From contig NZ_FNPL01000010.1 of the NCBI RefSeq assembly GCF_900107305.1, forward strand, positions 1 through 64,000: a DNA stretch of 64,000 nucleotides, given 5' to 3'. This document shows, piece by piece, positions 7,845 to 20,440 of this stretch. The position numbers were made by a program, and so were the translations under genes. Numbering within the stretch: position 1 is the first letter of the stretch; the number at the start of each line of letters is the position of its first letter. The notes below the pieces were generated by a model that did no database searches, was not told where the DNA came from, and was given only the letters and a program-made list of their open reading frames with translations. Source of the DNA: Thermoactinomyces sp. DSM 45892. Its GTDB lineage: Bacteria; Bacillota; Bacilli; Thermoactinomycetales; Thermoactinomycetaceae.

Positions 7845-8594
7845 TTAAACTTCTAGAGGTGCATAGCCTACTTCAACTAATGTAAGTCCTTCAGGTGGAT
7901 AGGTAGGGCCTGCAAGTCTTCGATCACAAGCTCTTAATAATGCAGGGATAGAATGAGGATCTCGCTCCCCTCTACCCACTTCAACCAATGTACCTGCAAT
8001 AATCCGGACCATGTTGTAAAGAAATCCACTCCCCGATACTTCAATGGACACAATACCTTGATCCCCGCGAATGTTGCAACGATAAATAGTACGCCTATGA
8101 TCTGGGACAACCGTTTTAGTCGAACACAACGAAGTAAACACATGGGTTCCCACTAGATAATTCGCTGCTTCTTGCATCAAAAACGGATCAAGTGGTATAG
8201 GATCATGCGTTTGGAAGCGTCTCATAAATACATTGGGTACACGATTGGTATCAATGCTATAGCGATACGTTTTCCAATACGCACTTTTTCGCGAGTGAAA
8301 GTCTATCGACACTTCTTGGCTAAAACGGATCACCAAATCCCGAGGAAGCATCTTACGTAATATATACGCGTATTTCTCTCCCGGAATAGGTGAAGCCGTT
8401 TCAAAGTGGCACACCTGTCCTAAAGCATGAACACCTGCATCTGTGCGCCCCGAACCATGAATGTGAATCTCTTCCCCGGTTAAGCGTTTCAATGCTTCTT
8501 CGAGCGTTCCTTGTACGGTTCTTTGCTCCGGTTGACGCTGATATCCTGCAAAATCAGTGCCATCATATGAGATGATTAATTGAATCTTCTTCAT
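7845..8594 (-). CDS. truA: tRNA pseudouridine(38-40) synthase TruA
   Basis: TruA isomerises uridines 38, 39 and 40 in the tRNA anticodon arm. The catalytic aspartate is D52 in GSGRTDAGVHA, the signature of the family. The 249-residue length is normal. AAGGTAGG lies just upstream of the ATG. It follows ecfT by only 7 bases, so it is the last gene of the rplQ-ecfA1-ecfA2-ecfT-truA run before the rplM promoter. The same order occurs in B. subtilis. Confidence 0.95.
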   Translation of the reverse strand: MKKIQLIISYDGTDFAGYQRQPEQRTVQGTLEEALKRLTGEEIHIHGSGRTDAGVHALGQVCHFETASPIPGEKYAYILRKMLPRDLVIRFSQEVSIDFHSRKSAYWKTYRYSIDTNRVPNVFMRRFQTHDPIPLDPFLMQEAANYLVGTHVFTSLCSTKTVVPDHRRTIYRCNIRGDQGIVSIEVSGSGFLYNMVRIIAGTLVEVGRGERDPHSIPALLRACDRRLAGPTYPPEGLTLVEVGYAPLEV

Positions 8595-8601
8595 GATTGT
8601 C

Positions 8602-9396
8602 CTACCTTCTCATCCAAAAAAGGGCAGTTGCCACAATAGCAAAGCTTACTATCAAGAGAATGTCTGAGCGGCTTATGGAAAGTATCCGCAACTTCGTACG
8701 GCCTACACCACCCACATAGCCCCTTGCCTCCATCGCAGTTGCCAGATCTTCTGCCCGCCGAAAAGACGAGATCATAAGTGGGATTAAAACAGGAATATAC
8801 GCCTTCACACGACGGTATAGGTTTCCGCTTTCAAAGTCCGCCCCACGCGCCTTTTGTGCTTTGATAATCTTATCCGTCTCTGCCCATAGTGTAGGAATAA
8901 AACGCAAGGCAATCGACATCATCATCGCAAACTCATGAACAGGAAACTTCCACCTGCGAAGAGGCGAAAGAAGCGACTCCAATCCATCCGTCAAGTCAAT
9001 CGGTGAAGTAGTAAACATTAACAAAGATGCGAAAACCATTAATAAGATAAAACGAACCGAAATAATAGCGGCCTGACGAATTCCTTCTTCATAAATCGTA
9101 AGAATCGGTGTTTGAAAAACAATCTTTCCACTCTGCGTAAAAATCAGGTGAAAAAGGGTTGTAAACAAAATCATCCAGATAATCAATTTCATCGAACGCA
9201 AGAAAAGAAGGGGTGAAACTCGAGAGAGAACCACTCCGATTAATCCAACGAAAAGTAAAAGAGTATAGCTTTCTACATTGTTAGCGAAGAAAATCAAAAT
9301 CAACATACAGAAGACATAGATGCATTTTGCACGCGGATCGAGTCGATGTAGCCAAGAGTCTATCGGTATGTACTGTCCAATGACAACAGAGTTCAT
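8602..9396 (-). CDS. ecfT: ECF transporter transmembrane subunit EcfT
   Basis: EcfT is the membrane coupling subunit of group II energy-coupling-factor transporters. It links the two ATPases to interchangeable vitamin-binding S components. Its 264 residues contain five to six hydrophobic helices and the two conserved Ala-Arg-Gly motifs (ARG 183-185 and 224-226) that contact the ATPases. I chose the ATG at 9396, with GGAGG 8 bases upstream, giving a 4-base ATGA overlap with ecfA2. Upstream in-frame codons would overlap ecfA2 further. Confidence 0.94.
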   Translation of the reverse strand: MNSVVIGQYIPIDSWLHRLDPRAKCIYVFCMLILIFFANNVESYTLLLFVGLIGVVLSRVSPLLFLRSMKLIIWMILFTTLFHLIFTQSGKIVFQTPILTIYEEGIRQAAIISVRFILLMVFASLLMFTTSPIDLTDGLESLLSPLRRWKFPVHEFAMMMSIALRFIPTLWAETDKIIKAQKARGADFESGNLYRRVKAYIPVLIPLMISSFRRAEDLATAMEARGYVGGVGRTKLRILSISRSDILLIVSFAIVATALFWMRR

Positions 9397-10250
9397 GAGC
9401 CTTTCCTCCAACGATGGACGAGTTCATCAGCAAGTGTAGACAACTCATAAATCTCGGTTGAGATCGGTGTAGATAACTTCTCATTTAACGACATAATCCA
9501 CTTCGTCACATCTGGAACATCTAGTCCGCTCACTTGTAGATATGGCAGATTCCGAAAGATTTCAACCGGTCTCCCAGTAGCAATCACTTTTCCATCACTC
9601 ATGAGCACGACCTGTTCAGCCAGTTCGGCAGCTTCATTCATATTGTGTGTAACATGAACCACTGTACATCCAAAGTGCTGATGAAATCTCTTTAGAATAG
9701 ACAGCAGATCTCTCTGTCCTAGGTGGTCTAATCCCGCAGTAGGTTCGTCCAGAATCAAGATGTCCGGACGCATAGCAAGTACTCCGGCAATCGCCACTCG
9801 TCTCATTTGACCACCCGATAACTCAAACGGTGATCGATCCCTTAAATCAGGAGACAGACCCATCCACACCATCGCTTCCGTCACCCGATGTTCGATTTCA
9901 GCTACATCACAACCAAGGTTATTCGGCCCAAAGGCGATATCCTTAGCCACTGTTTCTTCAAAGAGCTGATGCTCTGGATATTGAAAAACAACGCCAACTC
10001 TTTTGCGATACTCCCCCAGTTTCTTAGAGCGAGAGTGAATTCGAGTATCTCCTACCTGTAAAACACCTCTCGTAGGGAGGAGCAAACCCGCCAGAAGTTG
10101 AACCAACGTAGATTTGCCTGAACCCGTCTTACCAATCACCGCAACATAGGTACCTTGCTTAAATTGCACATTTATATCTTGAAGTGCTCGGTGTTCGAAC
10201 GGAGTCCCAGTGAAATAGGTGTAGGTTACGTCTTTGAAAGATATCTCCAT
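9393..10250 (-). CDS. ecfA2: ECF transporter ATPase EcfA2
   Basis: Second ATPase of the ECF module. Walker A is GKTGSGKST (40-48), the signature LSGGQ (144-148), Walker B ILILDEP (164-170), followed by TAGLD and an H-loop in VTHNMNE, so all catalytic elements are present. The family works as an EcfA1-EcfA2 heterodimer bound to EcfT, powering uptake of B vitamins and metal ions through S proteins encoded elsewhere. It overlaps ecfA1 by 25 bases and ecfT by 4, indicating translational coupling. Confidence 0.94.
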   Translation of the reverse strand: MEISFKDVTYTYFTGTPFEHRALQDINVQFKQGTYVAVIGKTGSGKSTLVQLLAGLLLPTRGVLQVGDTRIHSRSKKLGEYRKRVGVVFQYPEHQLFEETVAKDIAFGPNNLGCDVAEIEHRVTEAMVWMGLSPDLRDRSPFELSGGQMRRVAIAGVLAMRPDILILDEPTAGLDHLGQRDLLSILKRFHQHFGCTVVHVTHNMNEAAELAEQVVLMSDGKVIATGRPVEIFRNLPYLQVSGLDVPDVTKWIMSLNEKLSTPISTEIYELSTLADELVHRWRKGS

Positions 10251-11083
10251 ATCTGATCCACCATTTCATCTGAATTTCCAATCGGTTCGTTCAGTTCCAC
10301 TCCCCGCTCCTTCAGCAATGCACGTAATCGAATCGGAAGAGGAACTTCTAACCCCCAACGCTCTAACAAATTAGATTGGTTATATAAATCCCTAGATGGA
10401 CAATCTAACTGTAGACGATGATGAGCAATCACAATGACTCGTTCTGCTAGAAAAGCTTCTTGCGCAGAATGAGTAATATGAATCACGGTCCGACCCTGCT
10501 GATGAAGCTCTTTCATCAGCTCTCGTACTTCTTGTCGGCCTTGTGGGTCAAGCATAGAGGTAGATTCATCAAATACAATCACTTCTGGATTCATCGCAAA
10601 CACACCAGCAATCGCAAGGCGTTGCTTTTGACCACCTGAAAGATGGGCTGGTTCACGATTTTCAAAACCAACTAATCCAACCTCTTCCAGAGAGCGTTTT
10701 ATACGAGGAATCATCTCTTCTCTTGGAACACCTAGATTTTCAAGTCCAAACGCAACATCGTCACGTACCGTTGTCGCTACAATTTGATTGTCTGGATTTT
10801 GAAAGACCATTCCTACTTTTCTACGAATATGAAACCGTCCAAGGTCGTTCGAAGTAGAAAAATCCCCCACTCGAACTTCGCCTTCTGTGGGGATAAATAA
10901 CCCATTTAATAAGCGAGCAAACGTGGATTTACCAGAGCCATTTGGCCCCATTACAACTACATACTCACCTGATTGAATCGTAAGATTTATGTCTTGTAGA
11001 GCCCACTGCTCCTTCATTTGGCGATCTGGATGATAATCAAACCATACACCAGATAGTTCTATGAGAGATTTTAAGTGCTTCAT
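10226..11083 (-). CDS. ecfA1: ECF transporter ATPase EcfA1
   Basis: First ATPase of the ECF module, 285 residues. Walker A GPNGSGKST (46-54), LSGGQ (148-152), and a Walker B reading VIVFDES (168-174) with Ser in place of the usual Pro, which is typical of EcfA1 and distinguishes it from EcfA2. The ATG follows AGGTGGG by about 6 bases. A terminator lies between this gene and rplQ, so expression depends on read-through or on a promoter I could not identify in the 79-base gap. Confidence 0.94.
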   Translation of the reverse strand: MKHLKSLIELSGVWFDYHPDRQMKEQWALQDINLTIQSGEYVVVMGPNGSGKSTFARLLNGLFIPTEGEVRVGDFSTSNDLGRFHIRRKVGMVFQNPDNQIVATTVRDDVAFGLENLGVPREEMIPRIKRSLEEVGLVGFENREPAHLSGGQKQRLAIAGVFAMNPEVIVFDESTSMLDPQGRQEVRELMKELHQQGRTVIHITHSAQEAFLAERVIVIAHHRLQLDCPSRDLYNQSNLLERWGLEVPLPIRLRALLKERGVELNEPIGNSDEMVDQIWRYLSKT

Positions 11084-11098
11084 ATATTCCCACCTAAA

Positions 11099-11145
11099 GA
11101 AAAAAGGGTAAACGTCAGGACCGGTTAGATCCTGCCCTCACCCTT
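11099..11145 (-). terminator. Terminator between rplQ and ecfA1
   Basis: The minus-strand RNA folds as AAGGGT/ACCCTT outside (11140-11145 with 11104-11109) and GGCAGGATC/GGTCCTGAC inside, followed by a run of six U. It marks the end of the long ribosomal protein transcript. The ecfA1 ribosome-binding site begins within 15 bases. Confidence 0.85.
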
Positions 11146-11162
11146 TCAACATAGCAAGCAGT

Positions 11163-11555
11163 TTATTTTACAAGTTCAAGGAATACCATAGGAGCTCCGT
11201 CACCACGACGAGGTCCAATTTTCAAAATGCGAGTATAGCCACCATTACGCTCTGCATAGCGTGGCGCAACTTCATCAAACAATTTTTTTACTGCATCTAC
11301 ATTCTTATGATGGGTTAATTCTTCGCCATCTTTTTCGGTATAAGAACGCTCAGTACGAACGAATGCGGCTGCTTGGCGGCGAGCATGTAAGTCACCGCGT
11401 TTACCCAAAGTGATCAATTTCTCAGCAATGGAGCGAACTTCTTTCGCTTTGGATTCAGTCGTTTGGATACGTTCGTTGAGGATTAGATCGGTTACGAGGT
11501 CACGGAAAAGAGCCTTACGAGCTGAACTATTGCGACCTAATTTAGAGTATGCCAT
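11163..11555 (-). CDS. rplQ: 50S ribosomal protein L17
   Basis: L17 sits near the exit of the 50S peptide tunnel. The N-terminal block [20 protein letters not shown] is diagnostic. At 130 residues it is about 10 longer than the B. subtilis protein, the extra length being around the [21 protein letters not shown] region. It follows rpoA after 26 bases with a GGGGGAGGG ribosome-binding site and is the last gene of the S10-spc-alpha cluster. Confidence 0.97.
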   Translation of the reverse strand: MAYSKLGRNSSARKALFRDLVTDLILNERIQTTESKAKEVRSIAEKLITLGKRGDLHARRQAAAFVRTERSYTEKDGEELTHHKNVDAVKKLFDEVAPRYAERNGGYTRILKIGPRRGDGAPMVFLELVK

Positions 11556-11581
11556 CTATTTTCCCTCCCCCTAAAAGCGGA

Positions 11582-12535
11582 TTAATCTTCGTTGCGCAAG
11601 CCAAGACCAAGCTCAGCAAGCTTTTCTTGTACCTCTTCTAAGGACTTACGTCCGAGGTTACGGACTTTCATCATATCTTCTTCTGATTTTTGTGTAAGCT
11701 CTTGGACTGAATTAATTCCAGCGCGCTTTAGACAGTTATAAGAACGAACGGAAAGATCAAGTTCTTCGATGGTCATCTCCATCACTTTTTCTTTCTTATC
11801 TTCTTCTTTTTCAACCATAATCTCAGCATCTTTTGCTTCTTCGGTCAAACCGACAAAAAGCATAATGTGATCGTTGAGAATTTTTGCACCAAGGCTAACA
11901 GCTTCATCAGGTTTTAAGCTACCATTTGACCAAACTTCTAATGTCAGCTTGTCATAGTTAGTAACTTGTCCAACACGTGTATTCTCAATTTGATAGTTTA
12001 CACGTTCAATTGGAGTATAGATAGAGTCAATTGGAATCACACCAATTGCCTGATCTTCGTTTTTATTCTTGTCAGCGGCCACATATCCTCGTCCACGATT
12101 CGCTGTCATACGAATGTGAAGATGTGCTCCCGATTCAAGCGTAGCAATGTGTAGATTTGGATTCAAAACCTCCACATCACTATCAGCTCGAATATCACCA
12201 GCAAGAATCTCATAACCATCCGTTCCGCCATCAATATCAATCTCTAGCGTTTTTTGTTCGTCGGAATGAATTTTGAGGGCGAGCTTTTTCAAGTTGAGAA
12301 TTAGTTCTGTTGTATCCTCGACTACACCAGGAATTGTAGAGAACTCATGTAATACACCATCGATTTGGATCGCTGTAACAGCTGCTCCTGGCAATGAGGA
12401 GAGCAGTACACGGCGCAATGAGTTTCCTAGGGTAGTACCGTATCCTCGCTCTAAAGGTTCTACCACAAACTTCCCATATCGATGATCTTCGCTTATCTCA
12501 ACAGCTTCGATCTTTGGCTTTTCAATTTCAATCAT
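11582..12535 (-). CDS. rpoA: RNA polymerase alpha subunit
   Basis: Alpha nucleates RNA polymerase assembly through its N-terminal dimerisation domain (about 1-230) and contacts UP elements and activators through its C-terminal domain (about 250-317). The C-terminal domain contains the helix-hairpin-helix stretch [17 protein letters not shown] and [11 protein letters not shown] placed the start at ATG 12535 ([10 protein letters not shown], as in Bacillus) with GGAGGG 12 bases upstream. The GTG three codons earlier is only 3 bases from that site. A gap of 231 bases separates it from rpsK. Confidence 0.96.
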   Translation of the reverse strand: MIEIEKPKIEAVEISEDHRYGKFVVEPLERGYGTTLGNSLRRVLLSSLPGAAVTAIQIDGVLHEFSTIPGVVEDTTELILNLKKLALKIHSDEQKTLEIDIDGGTDGYEILAGDIRADSDVEVLNPNLHIATLESGAHLHIRMTANRGRGYVAADKNKNEDQAIGVIPIDSIYTPIERVNYQIENTRVGQVTNYDKLTLEVWSNGSLKPDEAVSLGAKILNDHIMLFVGLTEEAKDAEIMVEKEEDKKEKVMEMTIEELDLSVRSYNCLKRAGINSVQELTQKSEEDMMKVRNLGRKSLEEVQEKLAELGLGLRNED

Positions 12536-12766
12536 ACGGCTCACAAACCCTCCTTCAGAACGTCGTAGTTCTGGATCTATCAGGTTACATAGGCTCGTTC
12601 ATCGTTTAACAACGCCAATCACACGTTTGAGAAGACGTGTCATCCTACTCTAACGTGCCCGTGCAACTACATGTGCATAAGTAAGAGTGCTGAAAATAAT
12701 TTCCAGTCCTATCCAGTATACACAATCTGGCTCTAAGATAAACCCTAAAGTTATCTTGTCAACGCA

Positions 12767-13168
12767 TTATACACGACGACGTTTCGGCGGACGACAGCCA
12801 TTGTGAGGGATTGGTGTCACATCTTTAATTAAGCTAACTTCTAACCCTACTGCTTGAAGAGAACGGATTGCTGCTTCACGACCGGAACCAGGTCCTTTTA
12901 CCATTACTTCAACGGTCTTCATACCGTTTTCCATAGCGGTCTTTGCTGCCACTTCTGCTGCCATTTGCGCTGCGAAAGGTGTACTTTTACGGCTACCTTT
13001 GAAGCCCATAGTACCTGCAGATGCCCAAGCAATCGAGTTACCACGTGGATCGGTAATGGTGATGATAGTGTTGTTAAAAGTAGAACGAATGTGTACAACG
13101 CCAGACTCAACATGTTTTTTTACACGGCGCTTCACGCGTTGGTTCGCGCCTTTACGTTTTGGTGCCAT
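12767..13168 (-). CDS. rpsK: 30S ribosomal protein S11
   Basis: S11 forms part of the 30S platform beside the mRNA exit channel, contacting S7 and S18. The 133-residue product has the conserved [15 protein letters not shown] block and the [14 protein letters not shown]-terminus. GGAGGG precedes its ATG. It follows rpsM by 22 bases. The unusually long gap to rpoA downstream (231 bases) may hold an internal promoter, but I see only weak candidates there. Confidence 0.97.
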   Translation of the reverse strand: MAPKRKGANQRVKRRVKKHVESGVVHIRSTFNNTIITITDPRGNSIAWASAGTMGFKGSRKSTPFAAQMAAEVAAKTAMENGMKTVEVMVKGPGSGREAAIRSLQAVGLEVSLIKDVTPIPHNGCRPPKRRRV

Positions 13169-13190
13169 TGGTAAGTCCCTCCTTATCTAA

Positions 13191-13559
13191 TTATTTTTTC
13201 TTGTTCGCAACAGTACGACGTGGTCCCTTACGGGTACGTGCATTCGTTTTCGTTTTTTGACCACGAACTGGCAAGCCTCTACGGTGACGAATTCCACGAT
13301 AGGAAGCAATCTCCATCAAACGTTTGATGTTGAGGGAAATTTCACGACGTAGATCCCCTTCGATTGTAAGAGTCTTGTCAATGTGAGTACGAAGTTTGTT
13401 TACTTCTTCCTCCGTTAAGTCACGGACACGAGTATCTGGGTTTACACCAGTCTCAGAAATAATTTTTTTAGATTGAGAGCGACCAATACCATAGATATAG
13501 GTTAGGGCGATCTCAACGCGTTTTTCACGTGGCAAGTCAATACCTGCAATACGTGCCAT
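13191..13559 (-). CDS. rpsM: 30S ribosomal protein S13
   Basis: S13 lies in the 30S head and bridges to 50S L5, with its basic C-terminal tail touching the P-site tRNA. The product starts [20 protein letters not shown], has the [10 protein letters not shown] helix-hairpin motif, and ends in a lysine/arginine-rich tail ([11 protein letters not shown]). At 122 residues it has the expected length. GGGAGG lies upstream of the start, and rpmJ ends 20 bases before it. Confidence 0.97.
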   Translation of the reverse strand: MARIAGIDLPREKRVEIALTYIYGIGRSQSKKIISETGVNPDTRVRDLTEEEVNKLRTHIDKTLTIEGDLRREISLNIKRLMEIASYRGIRHRRGLPVRGQKTKTNARTRKGPRRTVANKKK

Positions 13560-13579
13560 ACGCTACACCTCCCTTTCTG

Positions 13580-13944
<365 letters not shown>

Positions 13945-13947
13945 GAC

Positions 13948-14265
13948 TCACACTCCTTTCTGTTCTTTAGAACGTATTTGGAGCAGGTATTGGTTCAGGG
14001 CGTACCGCAACAGTGCATTGGTGACACGACCTGTAACCTGCAAGCTACTAATTACCTCTTGCGCCACCTGAATGGTTGGTTGTACATGCTTCTGGTTTTT
14101 TCGCTTAGGCTTCTCAGCCAATCGCTTTTTACCATCCGCTAACCATACAAAGTGAGGTTCTTCCAAGCCGATGACAACCGCGTAAGCACCAGCTTCTCGT
14201 CCTGTTTTCACTTGAACGATCTGACCAACACGTATACGACTGTCAACACCCGTCACATCCATCAC
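13948..14265 (-). CDS. ybzG: KOW-domain RNA-binding protein (L14e-like)
   Basis: A 105-residue basic protein with a KOW-like segment near the N-terminus (RIRVGQIVQVKTGREAGAYA, about 10-29). It corresponds to the small gene found between map and infA in Bacillales (ybzG in B. subtilis), which resembles eukaryotic/archaeal L14e. Its function is not established, but position and fold suggest RNA or ribosome binding. Translation starts at ATG 14265 or 14262 with AAGGTGAAGGG directly upstream. It is 8 bases after map. Confidence 0.8.
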   Translation of the reverse strand: MMDVTGVDSRIRVGQIVQVKTGREAGAYAVVIGLEEPHFVWLADGKKRLAEKPKRKNQKHVQPTIQVAQEVISSLQVTGRVTNALLRYALNQYLLQIRSKEQKGV

Positions 14266-14273
14266 CCTTCACC

Positions 14274-15781
<1,508 letters not shown>

Positions 15782-17086
15782 TTACTTGGAAGACATGAAA
15801 CCTTTGTAATGACGTTTTACGAGTTGAGCTTCGATCGTCTTCATCACTTCAAGCACTACACCAATCACGATCAAGAGCGAAGTACCACCTATTTGTACAG
15901 AAGTTGGTAAACCAGCTAGCTTGATAAAAATGACTGGTAGAATTGCGACAGCCGCTAAGAAAAGTGCTCCTGTCAAGGTAAGACGATTCATAATCCGGGT
16001 TAAGTAAGAAGTAGTCGCTTTCCCTGGGCGTACACCCGGGATAAAACCACCGTTCTTCTTTAACTGATCGGAAAGCTGAATCGGATTCATCTGAACAAAC
16101 GTATAGAAATACGTAAATCCAAGAATCAACAGAACATATAGGATCATGCCTAATGTGGAACTGGTATAGTCGAAATGTTGGATAACCCAATTCGCAATTG
16201 CGTTACCCTCCCAAAATCTAGCGATCGTTGGAGGGAACATAAGCAAAGATACTGCGAAAATGACAGGAATCACACCCGCAGCATTTACTTTAAACGGAAT
16301 ATGTGTGGACTGACCTCCATACATCTTACGACCTACCACACGCTTGGTGTAGTTAATCGTAATTTTCCGTACGCCCTGCTGAATGTAGATAATCCCGACA
16401 ATCACTACTAATACAACCAGTAGAATCCCAGCAAGCTTAAGGATTCCCATCGTCATATCAGCTTTACCCGCAAAGAATGTTGTCCATACTTGCGAGCCAA
16501 CTCCGGGAATCCCGGCAGCAATCCCGGCAAAGATGATAATGGAAATACCATTCCCGATTCCTTTGTCCGTAATTTGCTCACCTAGCCACATTAAGAAAGC
16601 CGTTCCTGCTGTAAGCGTCAAAGAAATCGACGCATAGGTCCAAAAACCCTCGCCTATAATGAATGCTTTGGCAGCACGACCAAACCCGATAGACAACCCG
16701 ATGGATTGGATAATGCCCAGAGCAATCGTAAAATAACGAGTTACTTGTGCAATCTTACGTCGTCCCGTCTCTCCCTCTTTAGCCCAACGAGCAAAGGCAG
16801 GAATCACATCCATCGTCAAAAGTTGCACAATAATCGAAGCAGTGATATACGGCATAATCCCCATCGCAAAGATCGAAAAGTTATGCAAAGAGTTACCCGA
16901 GAAGGTATTGATAAGTCCGAAGACTCCTCCTCCTTGTGTCTTTAGGTATTCCTGTAATGCACTTGCATCCGTATTAGGAACAGGAATATAGCTTCCGATA
17001 CGGAAGACAACAAGCAACAACAACGTGAACAAAATACGACGACGAAGATCTTCCACCTTAAAAATGTTGCCTAGGGTTGTAAACAT
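15782..17086 (-). CDS. secY: Preprotein translocase subunit SecY
   Basis: The channel of the Sec export machinery. The 434-residue product has ten predicted membrane helices and the conserved GIGNGISIIIFAGI segment. The cytoplasmic loop with NYTKRVVGRKMYGGQSTHIP and the PGVRPGKATTSYL loop are where SecA and the ribosome dock. It starts 1 base after rplO, so it is coupled to the ribosomal genes. Its partner SecE is encoded at 49522-49749, and SecG is outside the window. Confidence 0.97.
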   Translation of the reverse strand: MFTTLGNIFKVEDLRRRILFTLLLLVVFRIGSYIPVPNTDASALQEYLKTQGGGVFGLINTFSGNSLHNFSIFAMGIMPYITASIIVQLLTMDVIPAFARWAKEGETGRRKIAQVTRYFTIALGIIQSIGLSIGFGRAAKAFIIGEGFWTYASISLTLTAGTAFLMWLGEQITDKGIGNGISIIIFAGIAAGIPGVGSQVWTTFFAGKADMTMGILKLAGILLVVLVVIVGIIYIQQGVRKITINYTKRVVGRKMYGGQSTHIPFKVNAAGVIPVIFAVSLLMFPPTIARFWEGNAIANWVIQHFDYTSSTLGMILYVLLILGFTYFYTFVQMNPIQLSDQLKKNGGFIPGVRPGKATTSYLTRIMNRLTLTGALFLAAVAILPVIFIKLAGLPTSVQIGGTSLLIVIGVVLEVMKTIEAQLVKRHYKGFMSSK

Positions 17087-17087
17087 A

Positions 17088-17528
17088 TTAGATTACCTCC
17101 GTCGCTCCACCAGCGGCGGTAATTTTTTCTTGTGCGCTTTGGGAGAACTTATGAGCTTTAATGGTAAGCTTTTTCGTTAGTTCGCCATTCGCAAGAACTT
17201 TTACGCCTGCTTTTAGGTTTTTCACAACACCCGTCTCTACTAAAAGCTCTGGGGTTACTACAGTACCATCTTCAAAGCGATTCAAAGTGTCTAAGTTGAC
17301 AACTGCATACTCTACACGATTTGGAGAGGTAAAGCCTCGTTTTGGCAGACGACGATAGATTGGGTTTTGGCCCCCTTCAAATCCAGGACGAACACCACCG
17401 CCCGAACGAGCGTTTTGTCCTTTATGTCCACGACCAGAGGTTTTACCTAAGCCAGAACCTGTACCACGACCTACACGCTTTCTCGTATGACGAGAGCCTT
17501 CAGCTGGTTTTAACTCATGTAGTTTCAT
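17088..17528 (-). CDS. rplO: 50S ribosomal protein L15
   Basis: A 146-residue 50S protein needed in late large-subunit assembly. The N-terminal half is glycine/arginine rich ([20 protein letters not shown]), which is an extended rRNA-binding segment. The C-terminal half is globular and ends in GGATEVI. GGAGGTG precedes the ATG. It follows rpmD by 31 bases and abuts secY. Confidence 0.97.
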   Translation of the reverse strand: MKLHELKPAEGSRHTRKRVGRGTGSGLGKTSGRGHKGQNARSGGGVRPGFEGGQNPIYRRLPKRGFTSPNRVEYAVVNLDTLNRFEDGTVVTPELLVETGVVKNLKAGVKVLANGELTKKLTIKAHKFSQSAQEKITAAGGATEVI

Positions 17529-17559
17529 CTTCGCACCTCCTCTTCAACATGTCCTACTA

Positions 17560-17748
17560 TTACTCGTTAATTTCTTTCACTTCAACCAAGTGGCTCACTT
17601 TATTAATCATACCACGGATCGCAGGATTGTCATTGTGGACAATCGTTTGTTCACGTTTGGTGAAGCCGAGTGTCCGCAGGGTAACACGTTGGGATTCCGG
17701 ACGTCCGATCATGCTACCTGTAAAGGTAATCGCTAGTTTCTTTGCCAC
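17560..17748 (-). CDS. rpmD: 50S ribosomal protein L30
   Basis: A 62-residue L30 with the conserved [20 protein letters not shown] segment, a small 50S surface protein. The start is a GTG at 17748 with GGAGG 7 bases upstream, read directly from the sequence. It sits 11 bases downstream of rpsE. Some bacteria lack L30, but Bacilli retain it at this place in the spc operon. Confidence 0.96.
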   Translation of the reverse strand: MAKKLAITFTGSMIGRPESQRVTLRTLGFTKREQTIVHNDNPAIRGMINKVSHLVEVKEINE

Positions 17749-17759
17749 GGTGATCCCTC

Positions 17760-18278
17760 CTATCCTAACAACTCTTCTACTGTTTTTCCACGCAATTTAG
17801 CAACATCTTGAGGGCGTTTTAGTCCTGCAAGACCTGCGAGGGTTGCGCGAACCATGTTAATTGGGTTATTGGAACCCGTAGACTTTGTGAGGATATCTCC
17901 CACACCAGCTACGGCTAGTACGTCACGAACTGGACCACCCGCGATTACACCAGTACCTTTGGAAGCTGGTTTTAGAATAACGCTACCAGCGCCAAAGCGA
18001 CCAATGATATCGTGAGGAATGGTGCTACCTTGCAATGGAATAGAGATCAGATTCTTTTTTGCATCATCTACACCTTTGCGGATCGCTTCTGGTACTTCAG
18101 CAGCTTTACCGATGCCGACACCAACACGTCCTTTGCCATCACCCACTACTACGAGTGCGCTAAAGCTAAAACGACGTCCACCCTTAACAACTTTGGATAC
18201 GCGGTTAATGTTAACCACTTTTTCCACAAACTCGGATTGAACTGCATCCTTTTTGCGTGGTCTGTCTTGTCTGCTCAA
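17760..18278 (-). CDS. rpsE: 30S ribosomal protein S5
   Basis: S5 lines the mRNA entry tunnel and affects decoding accuracy. The double-stranded-RNA-binding-like N-terminal domain carries [20 protein letters not shown], and the C-terminal domain has the [11 protein letters not shown]-type block (here [12 protein letters not shown]). At 172 residues it is slightly longer than in B. subtilis. The start is TTG at 18278, with GGAGGT 8 bases upstream, overlapping the rplR stop by 4 bases. Confidence 0.96.
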   Translation of the reverse strand: MSRQDRPRKKDAVQSEFVEKVVNINRVSKVVKGGRRFSFSALVVVGDGKGRVGVGIGKAAEVPEAIRKGVDDAKKNLISIPLQGSTIPHDIIGRFGAGSVILKPASKGTGVIAGGPVRDVLAVAGVGDILTKSTGSNNPINMVRATLAGLAGLKRPQDVAKLRGKTVEELLG

Positions 18279-18634
18279 AAGTCTAGACCTCCTTTCCTAG
18301 CTCCTTCAGCCAGTGCTTGCACACGTCCATGATAGATGTAACCACCACGGTCGAATACAACAGATTTATAACCCTTCTCGATTGCACGTTTTGCGATCAA
18401 TTCACCTACAGCATGTGCAGCATCAACGGTAGTTCCTTTTCCTTCGAAATCTTTATCTAAGGAAGATGCTGCGATCACTGTTACGCCAGTTTGATCATCA
18501 ATCAACTGGGCGTAGATGTTTTTCGATGAACGGAAAACATTAAGGCGAGGACGCACAGCCGTGCCAAAAACTCTTTTACGTACGCGTAAATGACGTTTCT
18601 TACGACCTTTATTGCGCTCCGGCTTTTGAATCAC
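18275..18634 (-). CDS. rplR: 50S ribosomal protein L18
   Basis: L18 binds 5S rRNA together with L5 and helps form the central protuberance. The 119-residue product has the conserved [20 protein letters not shown] block and ends [17 protein letters not shown]. The start is a GTG at 18634, with GGGAG about 11 bases upstream, a rather long spacing, so a nearby alternative is possible. The stop codon overlaps the rpsE start by 4 bases. Confidence 0.95.
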   Translation of the reverse strand: MIQKPERNKGRKKRHLRVRKRVFGTAVRPRLNVFRSSKNIYAQLIDDQTGVTVIAASSLDKDFEGKGTTVDAAHAVGELIAKRAIEKGYKSVVFDRGGYIYHGRVQALAEGARKGGLDF

Positions 18635-18667
18635 GGTCTAGTTCACTCCCTTCAACTAGCAAATTTA

Positions 18668-19204
18668 TTACTTACCAGTTTTACCTTCTTTACGACGAAC
18701 CACTTCATCGCTGTACTTGATCCCTTTACCTTTGTACGGTTCAGGTTCACGTTTCGAGCGAATGTTTGCCGCCATTTCTCCAACCACTTGCTTGTCAATC
18801 CCTTTGACGATCACTTGTGTTTGAGAAGGAACGTCGAACTCGATTCCTGCTAAAGGCTCAACCTCTACTGGATGAGAGTAGCCAACGTTTAGTACAACGT
18901 TGTTGCCTTTTTTAGAAGCACGATAACCAACACCTACGAGTTCCAAGGTTTTTGTGAATCCGTTCGCCACACCTTCAACCATGTTCGCAAGCAAGCTACG
19001 AGTTGTACCATGAAGCGCACGGTGTGTACGGTGGTCACTAGGACGGTTTACTGTTAGTTGATTATCCTCAACGGTGATCGTGATGTCTGGATTGAATTCG
19101 CGTGTAAGGGTTCCTTTTGGACCTTTTACAGTCACAACGTTACCCTCTTGCTTGAATTCCACACCCGCTGGAATCACAATCGGTTTTTTACCAATACGAG
19201 ACAT
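18668..19204 (-). CDS. rplF: 50S ribosomal protein L6
   Basis: L6 sits near the factor-binding centre of the 50S subunit, next to the sarcin-ricin loop. The 178-residue product starts [15 protein letters not shown] and has the C-terminal signature [34 protein letters not shown] precedes the ATG. It lies 31 bases after rpsH and 33 before rplR. Confidence 0.97.
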   Translation of the reverse strand: MSRIGKKPIVIPAGVEFKQEGNVVTVKGPKGTLTREFNPDITITVEDNQLTVNRPSDHRTHRALHGTTRSLLANMVEGVANGFTKTLELVGVGYRASKKGNNVVLNVGYSHPVEVEPLAGIEFDVPSQTQVIVKGIDKQVVGEMAANIRSKREPEPYKGKGIKYSDEVVRRKEGKTGK

Positions 19205-19235
19205 TCGAAGTCACCTCCGATCTTCTATAAGAAAA

Positions 19236-19634
19236 TTACCAGATGTATGCAAGAACTTCGCCACCAACGTTTTGTTGACGAGCTTCTTTATCAGTCATTA
19301 CACCTTTGTTGGTAGAAATAATTGCAATCCCGAGTCCACGAAGAACGCGTGGGATCTCAGTAGATTTTGCGTATACACGCAATCCTGGTTTCGAGATACG
19401 TTTTAGACCAGAAATAACTTTTTCGTTACTTGAGCCATATTTCAAGAAAATACGTAACACGCCTTGTTTCGAATCCTCAACGTACTCAGCGTCGCGGATG
19501 AAACCTTCACGCTTCAAGATCTCAGCAATCTCACGTTTCATGCGAGAAGCAGGAACTTCCAAGCTTTCATGGCGAACCATGTTTGCGTTACGAATACGTG
19601 TTAACATATCTGCAATTGGATCTGTCATCACCAT
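19236..19634 (-). CDS. rpsH: 30S ribosomal protein S8
   Basis: S8 binds helix 21 of 16S rRNA and is a primary assembly protein. In Gammaproteobacteria it is the spc operon repressor, though Bacilli use other controls. The 132-residue sequence starts [17 protein letters not shown] and ends GEVLAYIW. The chosen ATG has GGAGGG 8 bases upstream. A second ATG two codons later is also possible. Confidence 0.97.
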   Translation of the reverse strand: MVMTDPIADMLTRIRNANMVRHESLEVPASRMKREIAEILKREGFIRDAEYVEDSKQGVLRIFLKYGSSNEKVISGLKRISKPGLRVYAKSTEIPRVLRGLGIAIISTNKGVMTDKEARQQNVGGEVLAYIW

Positions 19635-19660
19635 TGTGAGAACCCTCCTTCCTCAAACAA

Positions 19661-20414
<754 letters not shown>

Positions 20415-20440
20415 CTGGGTACCTCCTTTCATGCGAAGAA

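Noticed and set aside
12545-12766. Internal promoter ahead of rpoA
   Set aside because: TTGACA and TATACT-like boxes occur in the 222-base gap, but no pair has an acceptable spacing.
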